Below, piece by piece: positions 1 through 10,400 of a DNA stretch of 64,000 bases (its first letter is position 1; every line of letters starts with the position of its first letter). The DNA lies in NCBI RefSeq assembly GCF_022921095.1, contig NZ_CP095053.1:2708501-2772500 (forward strand). The letters are read 5' to 3'. Origin of the DNA: Hymenobacter aerilatus (lineage in GTDB: Bacteria > Bacteroidota > Bacteroidia > Cytophagales > Hymenobacteraceae). The notes below the pieces were generated by a model that searched no databases, was not told the DNA's origin, and was given only the letters and a program-made list of their open reading frames with translations. The position numbers and the translations under genes are program-made.

Positions 1-1342
1 TGATTTTGCCGGTGCGCACTTCCTCCACTACGCGGGCATCCACGGCGTCGCGCTTAGGTAGGGTAGCGCCGGCGTTGGCCAGCACGTACTGGTAGGCCTC
101 TTGGGTGGGTATCACCGTTACGTGCGGGAAAGGCAACGGCTCTTTCAGCCGGATGCCAGCCAGCACTTTCTCCGGCTCGGCTACGCCTTCTACCTGCACG
201 CCGCCGTCCCAGTTGTCCTTGGTTACCTTCTCGTTGCCTTCCACAATATTGCCGGCTACGTAGGCCTTGCCATATTTATCCTTTTTGTCTTTGTCGCGGC
301 TGGCTTCGGGCTTCAGGATGCGGTAGCTGATGGGCTGGTCGAGCGGCGTGATGGGACCAGGCTTCATGTAATTGTTCACGAAGTTGTACTCCGAACGGTC
401 GTCGCCGCCATCGGCCGAGCGGTTCCACCAGTTAAATACCACGTTATTGGCGAAGTTGAAGTCGCCGTACATGCCCACCGAGGGGTTGCGGGCAATGTTG
501 TTGGCCCACAGGTTGCGCACAAACGCACTGTTCAGGCCCCCAATGGTGCTGCCGAACGCGTGATTGTAGTAGTCCAGCGCCTCCGAGAAGATAGAGTTCT
601 GAATGGTGATGTTCACCGTGGGCAGCTTGTCGGCCTTGCCAGTTTGCGGGTTGTTGTACACGTGCCGGTAGATGGACATGTTTTCATCTAAGCCCCACGA
701 AGCCGATACGTGGTCTATGATGATATTGCCGATGGGGTTGCCGCCCAGCGCGTCGTCGCGGCGGCCTACGTCGGTGGCACCGCGCCGGAAGCGCAGGTAG
801 CGCACAATCACGTCGTGCGTGTCAATCCACACCGACTCGCCGGCCACGCACACCCCGTCGCCGGGGGCCGTTTGGCCAGCCAGCGTGAGGTAGGGCGCCC
901 GAATGATGATGGGGCTTTTCAGCTGAATGATACCGGCCACGTTGAATACAATCGTGCGTGCGCCGCCTTGCTCGCAAGCCTCACGCAGGGTACCGGGGCC
1001 GCTGTCGGCCAGGCTGGTCACTACGTACACCTTGCCGCCACGGCCGCCGACCGTGAAGGCACCCCCGCCCTCGGCTCCCGGAAACGCCGGAATCTTGGCC
1101 TGCTGCAAATCGGAGGGCTTAGCCGCCCACGGCACATAGGGCCTACCCTGCTTGGCCTCGCGCTCCACAATGGGTAGGGCTTTGGCCCAGGCCTCGTCGG
1201 AGCGCTTTTTGGCGGCGTTCAGGTCCGCCTCGGCCTTGGCTTCCACGTCGGGCGGAATGGTAGGGTATTGCGCCAGCGCGGGCCGAGCGGCACACGCGGC
1301 TACTACGATACCGGCAGAAAGGCAAGTCAGGCGTAATGTCAT
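1..1342 (-). CDS. Pectate lyase, PL1-like (partial, C-terminus outside window)
   Basis: Secreted right-handed beta-helix lyase expected to cleave de-esterified homogalacturonan by beta-elimination. The reading frame starts at an ATG (complement of 1340-1342) and runs off the left edge with no stop, so the C-terminus is missing. The first ~25 residues form a signal peptide ending ...ALAQ. The core begins with FPGAEGGGA and VGGRGGKVYVV, then GPGTLREACEQGGA and, around residue 215, IDHVSASWG, all typical of PL1 lyases. It is a paralogue of the complete lyase at 26036-27700, and the two share a near-identical stretch of about 40 nt over the CEQGGARTIVFNV region. It lies 58 bp downstream of the FucI-like isomerase on the same strand, so the two are probably cotranscribed. 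Family assignment is firm; exact substrate is inferred from the pectin context. Confidence 0.88.
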   Translation of the reverse strand, partial: MTLRLTCLSAGIVVAACAARPALAQYPTIPPDVEAKAEADLNAAKKRSDEAWAKALPIVEREAKQGRPYVPWAAKPSDLQQAKIPAFPGAEGGGAFTVGGRGGKVYVVTSLADSGPGTLREACEQGGARTIVFNVAGIIQLKSPIIIRAPYLTLAGQTAPGDGVCVAGESVWIDTHDVIVRYLRFRRGATDVGRRDDALGGNPIGNIIIDHVSASWGLDENMSIYRHVYNNPQTGKADKLPTVNITIQNSIFSEALDYYNHAFGSTIGGLNSAFVRNLWANNIARNPSVGMYGDFNFANNVVFNWWNRSADGGDDRSEYNFVNNYMKPGPITPLDQPISYRILKPEASRDKDKKDKYGKAYVAGNIVEGNEKVTKDNWDGGVQVEGVAEPEKVLAGIRLKEPLPFPHVTVIPTQEAYQYVLANAGATLPKRDAVDARVVEEVRTGKI

Positions 1343-1400
1343 CAGTAGAAAAGATTGAAAAGCAATAGAGTATACAACAACGAATGGACGGGCGCGGCGC

Positions 1401-3068
1401 CTACCCCAATACAGTGGCCTGCGTTGCCCGAGACATAGCAGATGTAGTAGTAACGCCTTTTACATCGCCGCAGAAATGCACTTCTACCCCTAGCTCGGCC
1501 AGGGCAGCGGCCTTGATGCGACACATTTGGTGGGCTTTGGCTGCATAAGGCGCATACACCACTTGGATGTGGTTGGCCTTGTGCCGGCCCATGAGCTGGT
1601 CGCGCGAGACGCCGCAGAGCACAGCGTGCATGATGGGCCACTCGGGGGTGGTTTCCTGCCAGCGGCGCTGGGTTTCGGCGGCGGGCAGGCTTACCACCTC
1701 CCCTACCCCCAGGTCGCAGTGCAGCTTGCCGTCTTGCACGTACACGCGGCTCCACACAATGGCGCCCGGCCGGCTCACGCCCCGCAGCGTGCCGCCACCC
1801 AGACGGAAGTACATGGGTGTTTGCCGCTCGCTGCTGGCTCCTTTGTATTCATCAATAAAATGCGCGGGCGGGGCAGCTCCCGAAATCAGGAACACCCATA
1901 CAAACTCCTCGCCCTCGCCGGTGTCGTAGGCCTCGCCCCAACGGATGTCGTGCAGGGTGGTTTCGCCGCTCATGCCCAGCTCGTTCCAGAGGCGGTAGGT
2001 GAGCAGGGCGTCGAGGCCGGCACACTCGTCTACCTCGTTGAAGTGCGGTAGGGCTTGGCCCGCGTACAGCTCCTCGCCGGTGGTAGAAAAAACGGGGGGC
2101 CGGTCGGTGTTGTTGAGCAGGCCTTCTACCAGGTCGCTGGCCGGCACCAGGTCTTTCAGACCTTGCTGGTACTGAATGCCGATGGTGTCGCAGCCAAAAT
2201 CGGCGGCCAGGCGCACGGCGGCCACGTACATCTTGCATTGCAAGAGGGTTTGCCGCTTGGTGAGCTGGGTGGCTTCGTCGGTGCCCCAGTTGAACTTCAT
2301 GCCTTTGGCCAACAGCCAGTCGAGCACCTGCTGGGCGTCGGCATCAGACACCTCGCGCATGGCCGCGTAGAGCGTCGATTGGCTGAGTCGCTCCTTGAAT
2401 ATGCCAGTGGCGTGCAGCAGCTCGTCGGGCACAATAGCGTTGTACATGCCCATGCAGCCCTCGTCGAACACACCCATAATGGCTTTTTGCTCCCGAAACT
2501 GCCGGCCGAAGCTACGGCCGGTTTCCTCGTCGGCGGAGGGTAGGGTCACGGCGGGTAAGCTGCGCACGTGGCTGGCATCCTGCTCTATCCTGCCCGTGGC
2601 AAGCCACTGCTCCAAGCCCTGCGTAAAAAACGCATCGGTGAAGTCTTCGCTCCAAAGTGTGCTGTACGTCACGCCGGCTTTGGTCAGGCAGCCATTCAGG
2701 TTCAGCATGCCTACCAGGCCAGGCCACTGCCCGCTCCAGTTAGCCACCGTCAGGATAGGGCCTTGGTGCGTGGTGAGGCCGGCCAGCACGTGGTGCGAGT
2801 ACTGCCACACGCTCTCGGCCACAATAAGCGGCTGCGTGGGGTCGATGCCCCGAAATACCTCCATGCCCATCTTCTGCGAGTCGATGAAGCCGTGCTGCTT
2901 CGCGGGGTCGTAGGGGTGGGCGCGGCGCACGCTCCAGCCCTGTTTTTCGAGGGCGGCGGTGAGCTGGGCTTCCATCTCGGCCTGGGCAGCCCAGCATTTT
3001 TGGTTGGCGGCCAGGCGCAGGTCGCCGCTGGCTAATAACAGTACTTCGGTAGAGGTAGTCAGGACCAC
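1401..3068 (-). CDS. L-fucose/L-arabinose isomerase-family protein (FucI-like)
   Basis: Probable cytoplasmic Mn-dependent aldose-ketose isomerase of the FucI/AraA superfamily, acting on a deoxy- or pentose sugar released by the PUL. The three catalytic blocks of E. coli FucI can be placed by eye: a Glu in FNEVDECAG (about residue 345), an Asp in LHDIRWG (about 374) and a His in KANHIQVVY (about 500). Length (about 555 aa) is close to FucI (591 aa). The start is uncertain because no ATG occurs near the N-terminus: I use a GTG just before VLTTSTEVLLLASGD, while a TTG at 3122 would add 18 residues. A fucosidase (GH95) and symporter nearby suggest L-fucose, but overall similarity looks distant and another sugar is possible. 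It is divergent from the AraC regulator and precedes the partial PL1 gene. Confidence 0.72.
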   Translation of the reverse strand: MVLTTSTEVLLLASGDLRLAANQKCWAAQAEMEAQLTAALEKQGWSVRRAHPYDPAKQHGFIDSQKMGMEVFRGIDPTQPLIVAESVWQYSHHVLAGLTTHQGPILTVANWSGQWPGLVGMLNLNGCLTKAGVTYSTLWSEDFTDAFFTQGLEQWLATGRIEQDASHVRSLPAVTLPSADEETGRSFGRQFREQKAIMGVFDEGCMGMYNAIVPDELLHATGIFKERLSQSTLYAAMREVSDADAQQVLDWLLAKGMKFNWGTDEATQLTKRQTLLQCKMYVAAVRLAADFGCDTIGIQYQQGLKDLVPASDLVEGLLNNTDRPPVFSTTGEELYAGQALPHFNEVDECAGLDALLTYRLWNELGMSGETTLHDIRWGEAYDTGEGEEFVWVFLISGAAPPAHFIDEYKGASSERQTPMYFRLGGGTLRGVSRPGAIVWSRVYVQDGKLHCDLGVGEVVSLPAAETQRRWQETTPEWPIMHAVLCGVSRDQLMGRHKANHIQVVYAPYAAKAHQMCRIKAAALAELGVEVHFCGDVKGVTTTSAMSRATQATVLG

Positions 3069-3122
3069 GGCTTGGGGGGATGAGACGTTGGAAAGGCAGC
3101 TGTGCTTTCCGGCAGAAAGCAA

Positions 3123-3516
3123 TGCTATTGTGGGGGTAGCGCTGGTATAGCCCGGCTACCGGAAATGCTTCAGAACAAATATGCCGGTTAGTTCTCCCCG
3201 TGCCCTACCGCTTCTTGCCTACTTAGTATAGGATATTAGCATAGCCTGGCGCATGGGGCAATACGACCTCTCTGAAGGGGTGTGGAGCGGCTGATTTGCG
3301 GCTCTCCTGCTTTAGGGCAGTAGACTACATGAGAGTGTAGCCGGTGTAACCTGGTACATTAGTATCATTCTCCATGGATACAGCAGGATTACTACCTTAT
3401 TATATGCGGCTTCTTCTCGGATAATATCCTAGAGTGTCCACACGTTTTTCACTCCCTACCTGCTTAGCCCTGGAGCTGCTAGTTGCTTACTCTACTCCCA
3501 CCAACAATTCCCTATT
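3123..3516. promoter_or_regulatory. Divergent intergenic region between FucI-like gene and AraC regulator
   Basis: About 390 bp with no credible ORF, lying between two divergently transcribed genes, so it should hold both promoters and probably binding sites for the adjacent AraC protein. A short perfect palindrome, GGATAATATCC, lies at 3419-3429, about 90 bp before the AraC start. I could not identify a convincing Bacteroidota -33/-7 promoter by eye. Confidence 0.4.
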
Positions 3517-4410
3517 ATGAAAGCTCATTTCCATAAAGTTCCGGTTAGTGCGCAAAGCTCCTTCAGCATCCGCCACGACCGTAAACCTAACTTCGGTACC
3601 ACGTGGCACTACCACCCCGAGTTGGAGCTGCATTATGTTATCAAGGGTGAAGGGGTACGCCTGATTGGGGACAACATCAGTAATTTCTCCTCCGGCGAAA
3701 TCGTTTTACTAGGCGCCAACCTGCCGCACACCTGGCGCTGCAACGAAGAGTATTTTCAGTGCAACCCCGACCTGGAAGTAGAGGCTATTGTGATTCAGTT
3801 TTTGCCCGAGTGCCTGGGTCGCTACCTGCTGGGCCTACCCGAAGCCTACCTCGTACCCAAGCTGTTTGAGAAAGCTAAAAGTGGTTTGCTGATCGAAGGC
3901 GACGCCCACGCCCGCCTGGCACCCCTGATGCTGGCTGCCGTAGAGGCCACCGACCTAGACCGCATCATCATTTTTTTATCAATCCTCAAGATTCTTTCTG
4001 AAGCTGCAGATCTGCAAACGATTGCAGCTGACCATCACGCGTTTAAGAAATCGAATGAGTCGGATTCGCAGCGGATCAACAAGGTTTGCAACTACACGCT
4101 GTCGAACTACAAGAACGAAATCACGCTCGACGAAATAGCCTCTATCAGCAATTTGAGTGTCACCTCGTTCTGCCGCTATTTCAAGCTGATTACCAAGAAA
4201 ACATACTACGATTTCCTGATCGAAATCCGCATCAGCCAGTCCTGCCGCCTGCTGATTGAAGACAAGCTCCCCACAGAGGTTATCTGCTTTGAGTGCGGCT
4301 TCAACAACGTGTCGAATTTCTACCGGCACTTCAAGAAAATCACGAAAATGACGCCCTTGGAGTACAAGCGCAAGTACCTGCGCAACTACCGCGAGCTGGT
4401 TGCGGCATAG
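3517..4410 (+). CDS. AraC-family transcriptional regulator with N-terminal cupin
   Basis: Sugar-responsive DNA-binding regulator and the only transcription factor seen in the PUL; no hybrid two-component regulator or SusR is present. Residues ~25-110 form a cupin ligand-binding domain (WHYHPELELHYV, then VLLGANLPHTW). Residues ~190-290 form the double helix-turn-helix, with ITLDEIASISNLS as the first HTH and TEVICFECGFNNVSNFYRHF as the second, ending in the usual TPLEYKRKYL. Length (297 aa) is normal for the family. It stands alone on the plus strand between the FucI-like gene (divergent) and the aldolase/symporter pair (convergent), with a palindromic repeat just after its stop. It probably controls one or more surrounding PUL operons; the inducer is unknown. 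Confidence 0.9.
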   Translation: MKAHFHKVPVSAQSSFSIRHDRKPNFGTTWHYHPELELHYVIKGEGVRLIGDNISNFSSGEIVLLGANLPHTWRCNEEYFQCNPDLEVEAIVIQFLPECLGRYLLGLPEAYLVPKLFEKAKSGLLIEGDAHARLAPLMLAAVEATDLDRIIIFLSILKILSEAADLQTIAADHHAFKKSNESDSQRINKVCNYTLSNYKNEITLDEIASISNLSVTSFCRYFKLITKKTYYDFLIEIRISQSCRLLIEDKLPTEVICFECGFNNVSNFYRHFKKITKMTPLEYKRKYLRNYRELVAA

Positions 4411-4439
4411 GTAATACATTATCGTCCTTTACACACAGC

Positions 4440-4541
4440 TGTCATCCTGAGCAGAGCGAAGGACCTTCTCACGCGTGAACGACTACCGTACCAACGACTC
4501 GTTTCTACGTGAAAAGGTCCTTCGCGCTGCTCAGGATGACA
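4440..4541. repeat. Palindromic REP/MITE-like element, family A copy 1
   Basis: A roughly 100-bp inverted repeat. Outer arms read TGTCATCCTGAGC...GCGAAGGACCTTCT on the left and the complement on the right. The inner part carries AACGACT...GTACCAACGACTCG. It sits between the convergent ends of the AraC and aldolase genes. The middle of the stem is imperfect (TCACGCGTGA against TCTACGTGAA). It could act as a bidirectional terminator or mRNA 3' end protector. Confidence 0.85.
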
Positions 4542-4565
4542 GGTGAATAGAAATTTGCTGCCTAA

Positions 4566-5492
4566 CTACGCCACCAGCTCTAGGCTACGGCTGAGAGCGG
4601 TGTAGTCGGTACCCAGCGTTTCGACGCTGCGGCGCACGCTGCCCGACAGCTCGCCTACCTTGCGGCGGGTGAAGGTAGGGATGTCGATGCCGCGCTGCCG
4701 AAGCGAATATTTGGCCACAATGGGGTACACATTGTGCATCACATCCATATTGCGGATGAAAAACTGCTGCACGGCGTCTACCTCGACCGCCACTTCGGGG
4801 TTGTCGTAATTATTGCACAGCCAGACAATTAGCTCCGGAAAGAAATTACCCTGAATGCACGACAGCCCCGCCGCACCGGCCCGCAGCGACTCCACCGCGT
4901 GGCCCATGTAGGCGTCGTATAGACCGAAGCGGTACCCCTCGGCGGCAGCTATTTTCGCTTTCACCTGGTCAATGTCGAGGCAGGTATCTTTGTGGTACGT
5001 TACGCGGCCGGTTTGCACAAACTGGCCTAGCTGCTCGGCCGAGAGCAGGCGCTTGTAGGGCTCGGGACACTCGTAGAAACCCAGCGGGATGCTATCCGTC
5101 CAGTCAAGCAGGCGCATCACCCGCTCGTTGAATACCGCCTTCGACTCGCTCTGGGCAGCCAGCAGGCCCGTGATGACGATGACGGCCTCGGTGCCGGCTT
5201 CGTATACCTGCTTCACAAAATCGGCTTGCTCGGGGAGGCTGCCGGCAAAGGTGCCGGTGGCCACTACCGGCACGGCTCCGCCTACCACGTCTACCACGTG
5301 GCGGATGCTTTGCAGGCGCTCTGCATCACTGAGCTCAAACATCTCACTGGATAGGCAGTTGGCAAACAGCCCGGTGGCGCCGGCGCGTAAGTACAACTCC
5401 GTTAGGCGGGTAAGCGCCGGGTAATCAATCTGCCCATCGTTTTGGAAAGGCATGAGCATGACCGGGACAAATCCCTTGCGCGATTTTTCCAT
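4566..5492 (-). CDS. DapA-family aldolase/dehydratase (class I, Schiff-base)
   Basis: Cytoplasmic TIM-barrel lyase of the dihydrodipicolinate synthase/N-acetylneuraminate lyase/KDG aldolase superfamily. The Schiff-base lysine is K168 in TYHKDTC and the catalytic tyrosine is Y140 in GFYECPEP, matching Y133 and K161 of E. coli DapA. At 308 aa it has the usual family length. I chose the ATG at 5492 over a TTG five codons upstream. It follows the sodium:solute symporter by 72 bp on the same strand, so the two likely form a transport-plus-cleavage unit for a 2-keto-3-deoxy sugar acid arising from uronate or deoxysugar breakdown. The missing GIKE-type motif argues against a true lysine-biosynthesis DapA. 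The precise substrate cannot be read from sequence. Confidence 0.82.
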   Translation of the reverse strand: MEKSRKGFVPVMLMPFQNDGQIDYPALTRLTELYLRAGATGLFANCLSSEMFELSDAERLQSIRHVVDVVGGAVPVVATGTFAGSLPEQADFVKQVYEAGTEAVIVITGLLAAQSESKAVFNERVMRLLDWTDSIPLGFYECPEPYKRLLSAEQLGQFVQTGRVTYHKDTCLDIDQVKAKIAAAEGYRFGLYDAYMGHAVESLRAGAAGLSCIQGNFFPELIVWLCNNYDNPEVAVEVDAVQQFFIRNMDVMHNVYPIVAKYSLRQRGIDIPTFTRRKVGELSGSVRRSVETLGTDYTALSRSLELVA

Positions 5493-5564
5493 TTTCGTAG
5501 AAACCAAACTATAGTGGAGAGGGGAAGACCAGCCTTGCAGGGCCGTATGAGAAAATACAGAGCG

Positions 5565-7163
5565 TTAGTAAACAGGTTCTTTTTTGAGCGTGGGCACCGC
5601 GGCCTTTGTGGGTTTTCGGGGCCAAACCTGGCCTAGCAGCAGACCCACAAGGAAGATACTGAGCGTGCCAACCACGATAATCATGCTTTTATGCAGCGGA
5701 TTGCGGAAAGCCGCCAAGCTCTCGGGCAGGTTGGGCGAAAACGTCATCCAGAGAATGACCAGTACACCGATGATGGTGGCGGTGAGGGCCGCGTGGTTGC
5801 CGGTTTGTCGACTGATGACGCCCAGCAGAAACAGGCCCAGCATGCCCGCCGCAAAGATGCCCGACAGCTCCCACCACACATCCAGCACGCTTTTCACCCC
5901 GATCATGGCAATGCCGGTGCCCATGCCCAGCAGCCCCGTGACGACGGTACCGATGTGCAGCAGGCGCAGCGTTTGGCGGCCCGTGAGGTGGGGTTGGAAG
6001 TAACGGCCGTAGATGTCGGCGGTGAAGACAGTGGCCGAGGCATTCATGCCTGAGCTAATCGTGCTCATAGCCGCCGACAGAATGGCCGATACTAACAGCC
6101 CTACCAAACCCGGTGGCACCTTCGTCACGATGAAGTGGGGCATCACCTTGTCGCCGTAGTCGGCGGGGAGCAGCTGGGCGGCGGTTTGGCTGATTTGGGC
6201 AGCCGTGGCTGTGAGGGGTAGGCGCTCGGCAGCTACTTTCAGCTTCACGGCCTCAATCAGCTCAGGATGCACTTGGTAGTAGGCAAACAGCGCCGAGCCG
6301 ATGATGAAGAACAGCAGCGAGGCCGGCACATACACCCACACGCACAGCCAGATGGACTTGGCCGCCTGCTTGGCCGAAGCGGCCGTGTGGTAGCGCTGCA
6401 CATAGTTCTGGTCGACGCCGAAGTTGTTGAGGTTGATGAAGAAGCCGTAGAGCAGTACCACCCAGAAAGTCGACTGCGTGAAGTCAGGCGCGAACCCACC
6501 AAGGCTGAACTTATCCTGCGCCTGTCCAATGCTGGCAATGCGGCCTATCCCACCGGGCATGTTGTCCGCAATCAGGTAGAGAATCAGCAGTGCGCCGCCG
6601 GTTTTGATGATGCCCTGCACCACCTCCGTCCAGATAACGGCTTCAATACCACCCAGTACTGTGTAGATAATGATACATACCCCCGTTACGAGCATCACCA
6701 TTTCCATGGAAAAGCCGGTGAGGGCCTGTAAGGTGAGGGCAATACCGAAGAAGATAGACCCAATGCGCGCCAGTTGCGTCAGCAGAAAGCACACCACCGC
6801 GTAGGTACGCGCCCAGCTCCCAAACCGATTTTCCAGGTGCGTATAGGCTGATATTTCACCGGTGCTGCGATAGAACGGCACAAAGTAGCGCGCCGCTACC
6901 CACGCCGCCAATGGCATCGAGAGGCTAAATACAAAGGCGTTCCAGTTGGCCCCAAACGCCTTGCCCGGCACCCCCAGAAAGGTGTTACTACTCAAGAAAG
7001 TAGCGTAAATACTCAGGCCAATAGCCCAGCCCGGAATGCTACCAGAGGCGCTGGAATACTGTTCTGGATTTTTGTTTTTCCGGGCAAAGTACACCCCCAC
7101 GCCAATCATGGCGACTAGGTAGAGGGCAATAATGGCTAGGTCAAGAACGCGCAGACTATTCAT
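5565..7163 (-). CDS. Sodium:solute symporter (SSS family)
   Basis: Inner-membrane sodium-coupled transporter, 532 aa with about 13 hydrophobic segments. The N-terminus MNSLRVLDLAIIALYLVAMI is the first membrane helix, followed by the family motif region GWAIGLSIYATFLSSNTFLG and, in the middle, YTVLGGIEAVIWTEVVQG, characteristic of SGLT-like SSS proteins. It starts at ATG 7163 and is followed after 72 bp by the DapA-like aldolase. It probably imports the mono- or disaccharide, or uronate, produced by the periplasmic enzymes encoded upstream. The substrate is inferred only from neighbours. Confidence 0.9.
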   Translation of the reverse strand: MNSLRVLDLAIIALYLVAMIGVGVYFARKNKNPEQYSSASGSIPGWAIGLSIYATFLSSNTFLGVPGKAFGANWNAFVFSLSMPLAAWVAARYFVPFYRSTGEISAYTHLENRFGSWARTYAVVCFLLTQLARIGSIFFGIALTLQALTGFSMEMVMLVTGVCIIIYTVLGGIEAVIWTEVVQGIIKTGGALLILYLIADNMPGGIGRIASIGQAQDKFSLGGFAPDFTQSTFWVVLLYGFFINLNNFGVDQNYVQRYHTAASAKQAAKSIWLCVWVYVPASLLFFIIGSALFAYYQVHPELIEAVKLKVAAERLPLTATAAQISQTAAQLLPADYGDKVMPHFIVTKVPPGLVGLLVSAILSAAMSTISSGMNASATVFTADIYGRYFQPHLTGRQTLRLLHIGTVVTGLLGMGTGIAMIGVKSVLDVWWELSGIFAAGMLGLFLLGVISRQTGNHAALTATIIGVLVILWMTFSPNLPESLAAFRNPLHKSMIIVVGTLSIFLVGLLLGQVWPRKPTKAAVPTLKKEPVY

Positions 7164-7318
7164 GGGACAAACTTGTCAAAATGCGGCGAATCTTTACCTG
7201 AGTGGGTTAAAAGGAGGATCTATAACAAATTTACCTAATACCGCCCCCGCCACCGTGTATGATTTTCCCTACCTATTGTAGCATATTGACTTTTCGGCAG
7301 GTCGCATAGACAAGCGGT

Positions 7319-7420
7319 TGTCATCCTGAGCAGAGCGAAGGACCTTCTGCCAGTTGAACGACTGATGTACGAACGACTCGTTCAACTGGCAGAAGGTCCT
7401 TCGCTCTGCTCAGGATGACA
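7319..7420. repeat. Palindromic REP/MITE-like element, family A copy 2
   Basis: Near-perfect ~100-bp inverted repeat with outer TGTCATCCTGAGC arms. The middle stem is CTGCCAGTTGAACGA on the left and its exact complement on the right, with an inner GATGTACGAAC loop. It lies in the 281-bp gap between the GH2 gene and the symporter, both on the minus strand, and the remainder of the gap (7164-7318) shows no gene. Confidence 0.88.
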
Positions 7421-7444
7421 AACGATTTCACATCACCCCCTACC

Positions 7445-10400
7445 CTACTGCACCTCCAGCCCCGACACGCTCAGGCCGGTGGCGTCGGTGGCAGTGAGTT
7501 TGATGAGGTAGCTCCCGGCGTTGATCATGGAGCCAGTGGAGGAAGCCAGATAGTTCCATTTGCCGGGCTTGGAGGGCACCAGCTCCACGGCTTCTTCTTT
7601 GATAACAGTGCCATCGGCCAGCGTCACGGTAAGCTTGGCGGTGAGGGGCTTGCTGAGCTGGTTGGCGTAGCGCACCGTGAGCGAGTAGGTATCGGCCACG
7701 CCTACCTGGAAAGTCCATTCCAGGGCGCCACCACGTGGTTCTTTAAAGGTGATGCTCTCCTTACCGTGCACGGTTTCGCGCACCATGCCGGGGCCGCTGG
7801 TGCGGGCGGTGGCAGGCTTATAGCCCGTTACGGGCTTCAGGTCATAAGCTGGCTCAATGGTACTGGCCCGCTGCACCACCACAAGGTAGGGCAAGGTGTT
7901 GGGAGTTGCGGCATCGGGTCCGAGGGTGACGGTGGCGCCGGCCGCAAACCGCTTACGGTACACGCGGAATGGGTGGGCGCCGGTGGCATCGGCCAGCTCA
8001 AGCGTGGTTTTGGTGTCTTCGTAACCTTGCAGCCAGGTAGGACGGGTAGGCTGGCGAGCGTCGAAAGCGAGGTAGACGTCGGCTTCGACGCTTAGGCTTA
8101 GGTTCTGACGAGTCGCCTCACCCTCCGGCACCCTGTCCATTTTCGGAGAAGGGGCGCTAGGCGTCTTTGCTTGGCTCTTTTTAGTGGTGATGGATTTGGC
8201 TGGTACTACGCTCATCGGTTGGCGCAACCACTCGGCGCCGTAAAGCACGGAGGGTAGGCTGCTGAAGGTAGCCGAGCCGTTGGTGTAAGGCTGATTGCCG
8301 GTGTCCAGCCACGTTTCGGCTGACCAGTTGCTTAGACCGCTTACGCTGCTGATAACCGGTTTTGGGGCTGGGGCGGGCTTGGCGCTGGCATTGGTAGTGG
8401 CAATAGCCACGGCCGACAGCAACGCCTGCCCGGAGGCCACGCGGGGGAAGGAAATGACCAGCTGCCCGTCTGTTACGCGGGCTTTCACTGTTTTCTTTAG
8501 AGCATGGTCGTGGCCTACCTCTTTCCAGATGTCGAGGTCGTGGATAACAGTATCCTGGTTGATAGCCACATCGAATAGGCGCCAGCCGGTGCAATCAAGG
8601 CCACCACCGGTGCCGAGCCAGGGCTCCGTGAAGTACAGCTCTACTTGGTATTCACCGTTGGGCACCGGGAAGGTATAGCGCAGCGCGTCGCGGCCGTAGC
8701 GGAAGCTCTGGAATAGTGCCTGATCAGCGGTGCCCTGGATGGGGTCGAAGGTGCGGCGCTGGCTGGCGAAGAACGGGTTCAGCCCTGGAAACTCCCGCGT
8801 CCACGACTCCGAGCCCCAAGTGTTGGGGGTGGTACGAGGCTGATCGGCTTGCCAGGTCTGGCCCTGGCTATCCGTGTAGGCAGGGCCGCCGCAGTTCACG
8901 CGGTAGAGGTAGTTGAGGCCCGGTTGCGGGGCCGTTATCGGCTGAACATTGGTCAGCAGCTTGTCGAAGCCGGGCGCTTTCGGCAGGTGGTGCAGCACGA
9001 TGTAATCTTTGGCTACGGCCTTGCCGTTCACGTACCCAATAGCATAGAGCACGTTGTACTTGATATCGACCCCATCCCACTGAAAATGCGTTCCTACCCC
9101 GGCGCGAGTTTTCCTACCCAGGGAGGCAGCATTTGCATCGTTGAACAGCTCCACCTCGTCGCAGTTGGAATACACAATAAGGCTGTCCTGGCGACCGGGC
9201 GTCAGCCACCGGTCGGGCCAGGTGTGGGAGGCCAGGTACACCATCGGCTCGGTTTCTTTGGGCGCATAGTGGCTGCGGAACATATAGAAGGCATCCGTGG
9301 GCTCTTCCCAGGGCGTGAGCAGGCCCTTGTAGTTGACGGGGCCGATGCGGTCCAGCTCGCGCCAGCCCTCGCCGCCCTGCACCCGGCCGGGGTTGTCGTG
9401 CGAGGTCAGCAGCCAGAAAAAGTGGCCGGCCGTATTGGCTTTGGCTTCTTCCGCGAGGCGTACTTTCAGCTCCATCAACTGCGTGAACCGGTCTTCGCTG
9501 AAGGGGCCGCTGTTGAAGGCGGGCGGACCTTCCTGGTGCAAATCGAGGGTGCGCCAGGCGCCGTACTCGCCCACCAGCACCTGCCGTTGCAAGTCGGCAC
9601 CATACTGGGTAGGGTCGCCGCCGTAGGTGCCGGTCCAGTTCTGGGGCACGTCCCAGTCGGTGCCCTTGCCGCCGTTGCAAGTCGTCACTTTCCGTTCGCG
9701 CGAGGCCGTGGGGTCGAGCTGGCGGATAAGGGCAGTGCATTCGCGGGCGAAGTCCTCGGGCAACGTGCTTTCGTTTTCGAGGCCCCAGAGCACCACCGAA
9801 GGCGAGTTGCGCCGCTCCTTGATCCAATCAACGAGTAGGGTTTTGAAGTTCTGCCGGAACTCTGGCGTATCGTACCACACGTGGGCAGCCATTTGTGGCC
9901 ACCACAACACGCCCAGCGAGTCCCAGTTGGCCTGATAGCGCAGGTTGTGGGGCTGGTGCGCGTCGCGGAAGGCGTTGAAGCCAGCGGCTTTCACCATCCC
10001 TACCCGCGCCTGAATCTGCTCCGGCGTGAAGGCGTGGCTTTGGCCCAGCAGGTGCTCGTATTCGGCAATGCCATTGATAAGCACCGGCTTACCGTTCAGC
10101 AGAAACTGCTTTTGCCCGGCCGCCGCGGCAGCGCCAATCGGCCAGCTCACCCACCGGATGCCGTAGGACGTGGTCTGCTCGTCGAGGAGCTTGCGACCGG
10201 CACTTACGCGCGTTACCAACTGGTACAAATACGGGTCTTCCAACGACCACAAGTGCGGCTGCTGCAACGTGGGGAGTTGCTGGCGCAGCGGCTGCATCTG
10301 CCCCGCCGCCAGCTTGTGCTTCGATTTCGTCTCGGCCACTACCCTACCCTGCTTATCCAGTAGCTGATTCACTACGGTGAGCGTCTGCGCTTTGCGACCG

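Noticed and set aside
1527..2543. Plus-strand open frames opposite the FucI-like gene
   Set aside because: No family motifs, and skewed composition; the minus-strand frame has recognisable catalytic blocks.
4440..4541. Family-A palindromes as ordinary Rho-independent terminators
   Set aside because: They lack a T-run, recur with conserved outer arms in unrelated places and have complex internal structure, so they are better treated as repeat elements, though they may stop transcription.
8849..9838. 329-codon plus-strand frame opposite the GH2 gene
   Set aside because: Antisense of the GH2 catalytic domain; no independent domain or start context.
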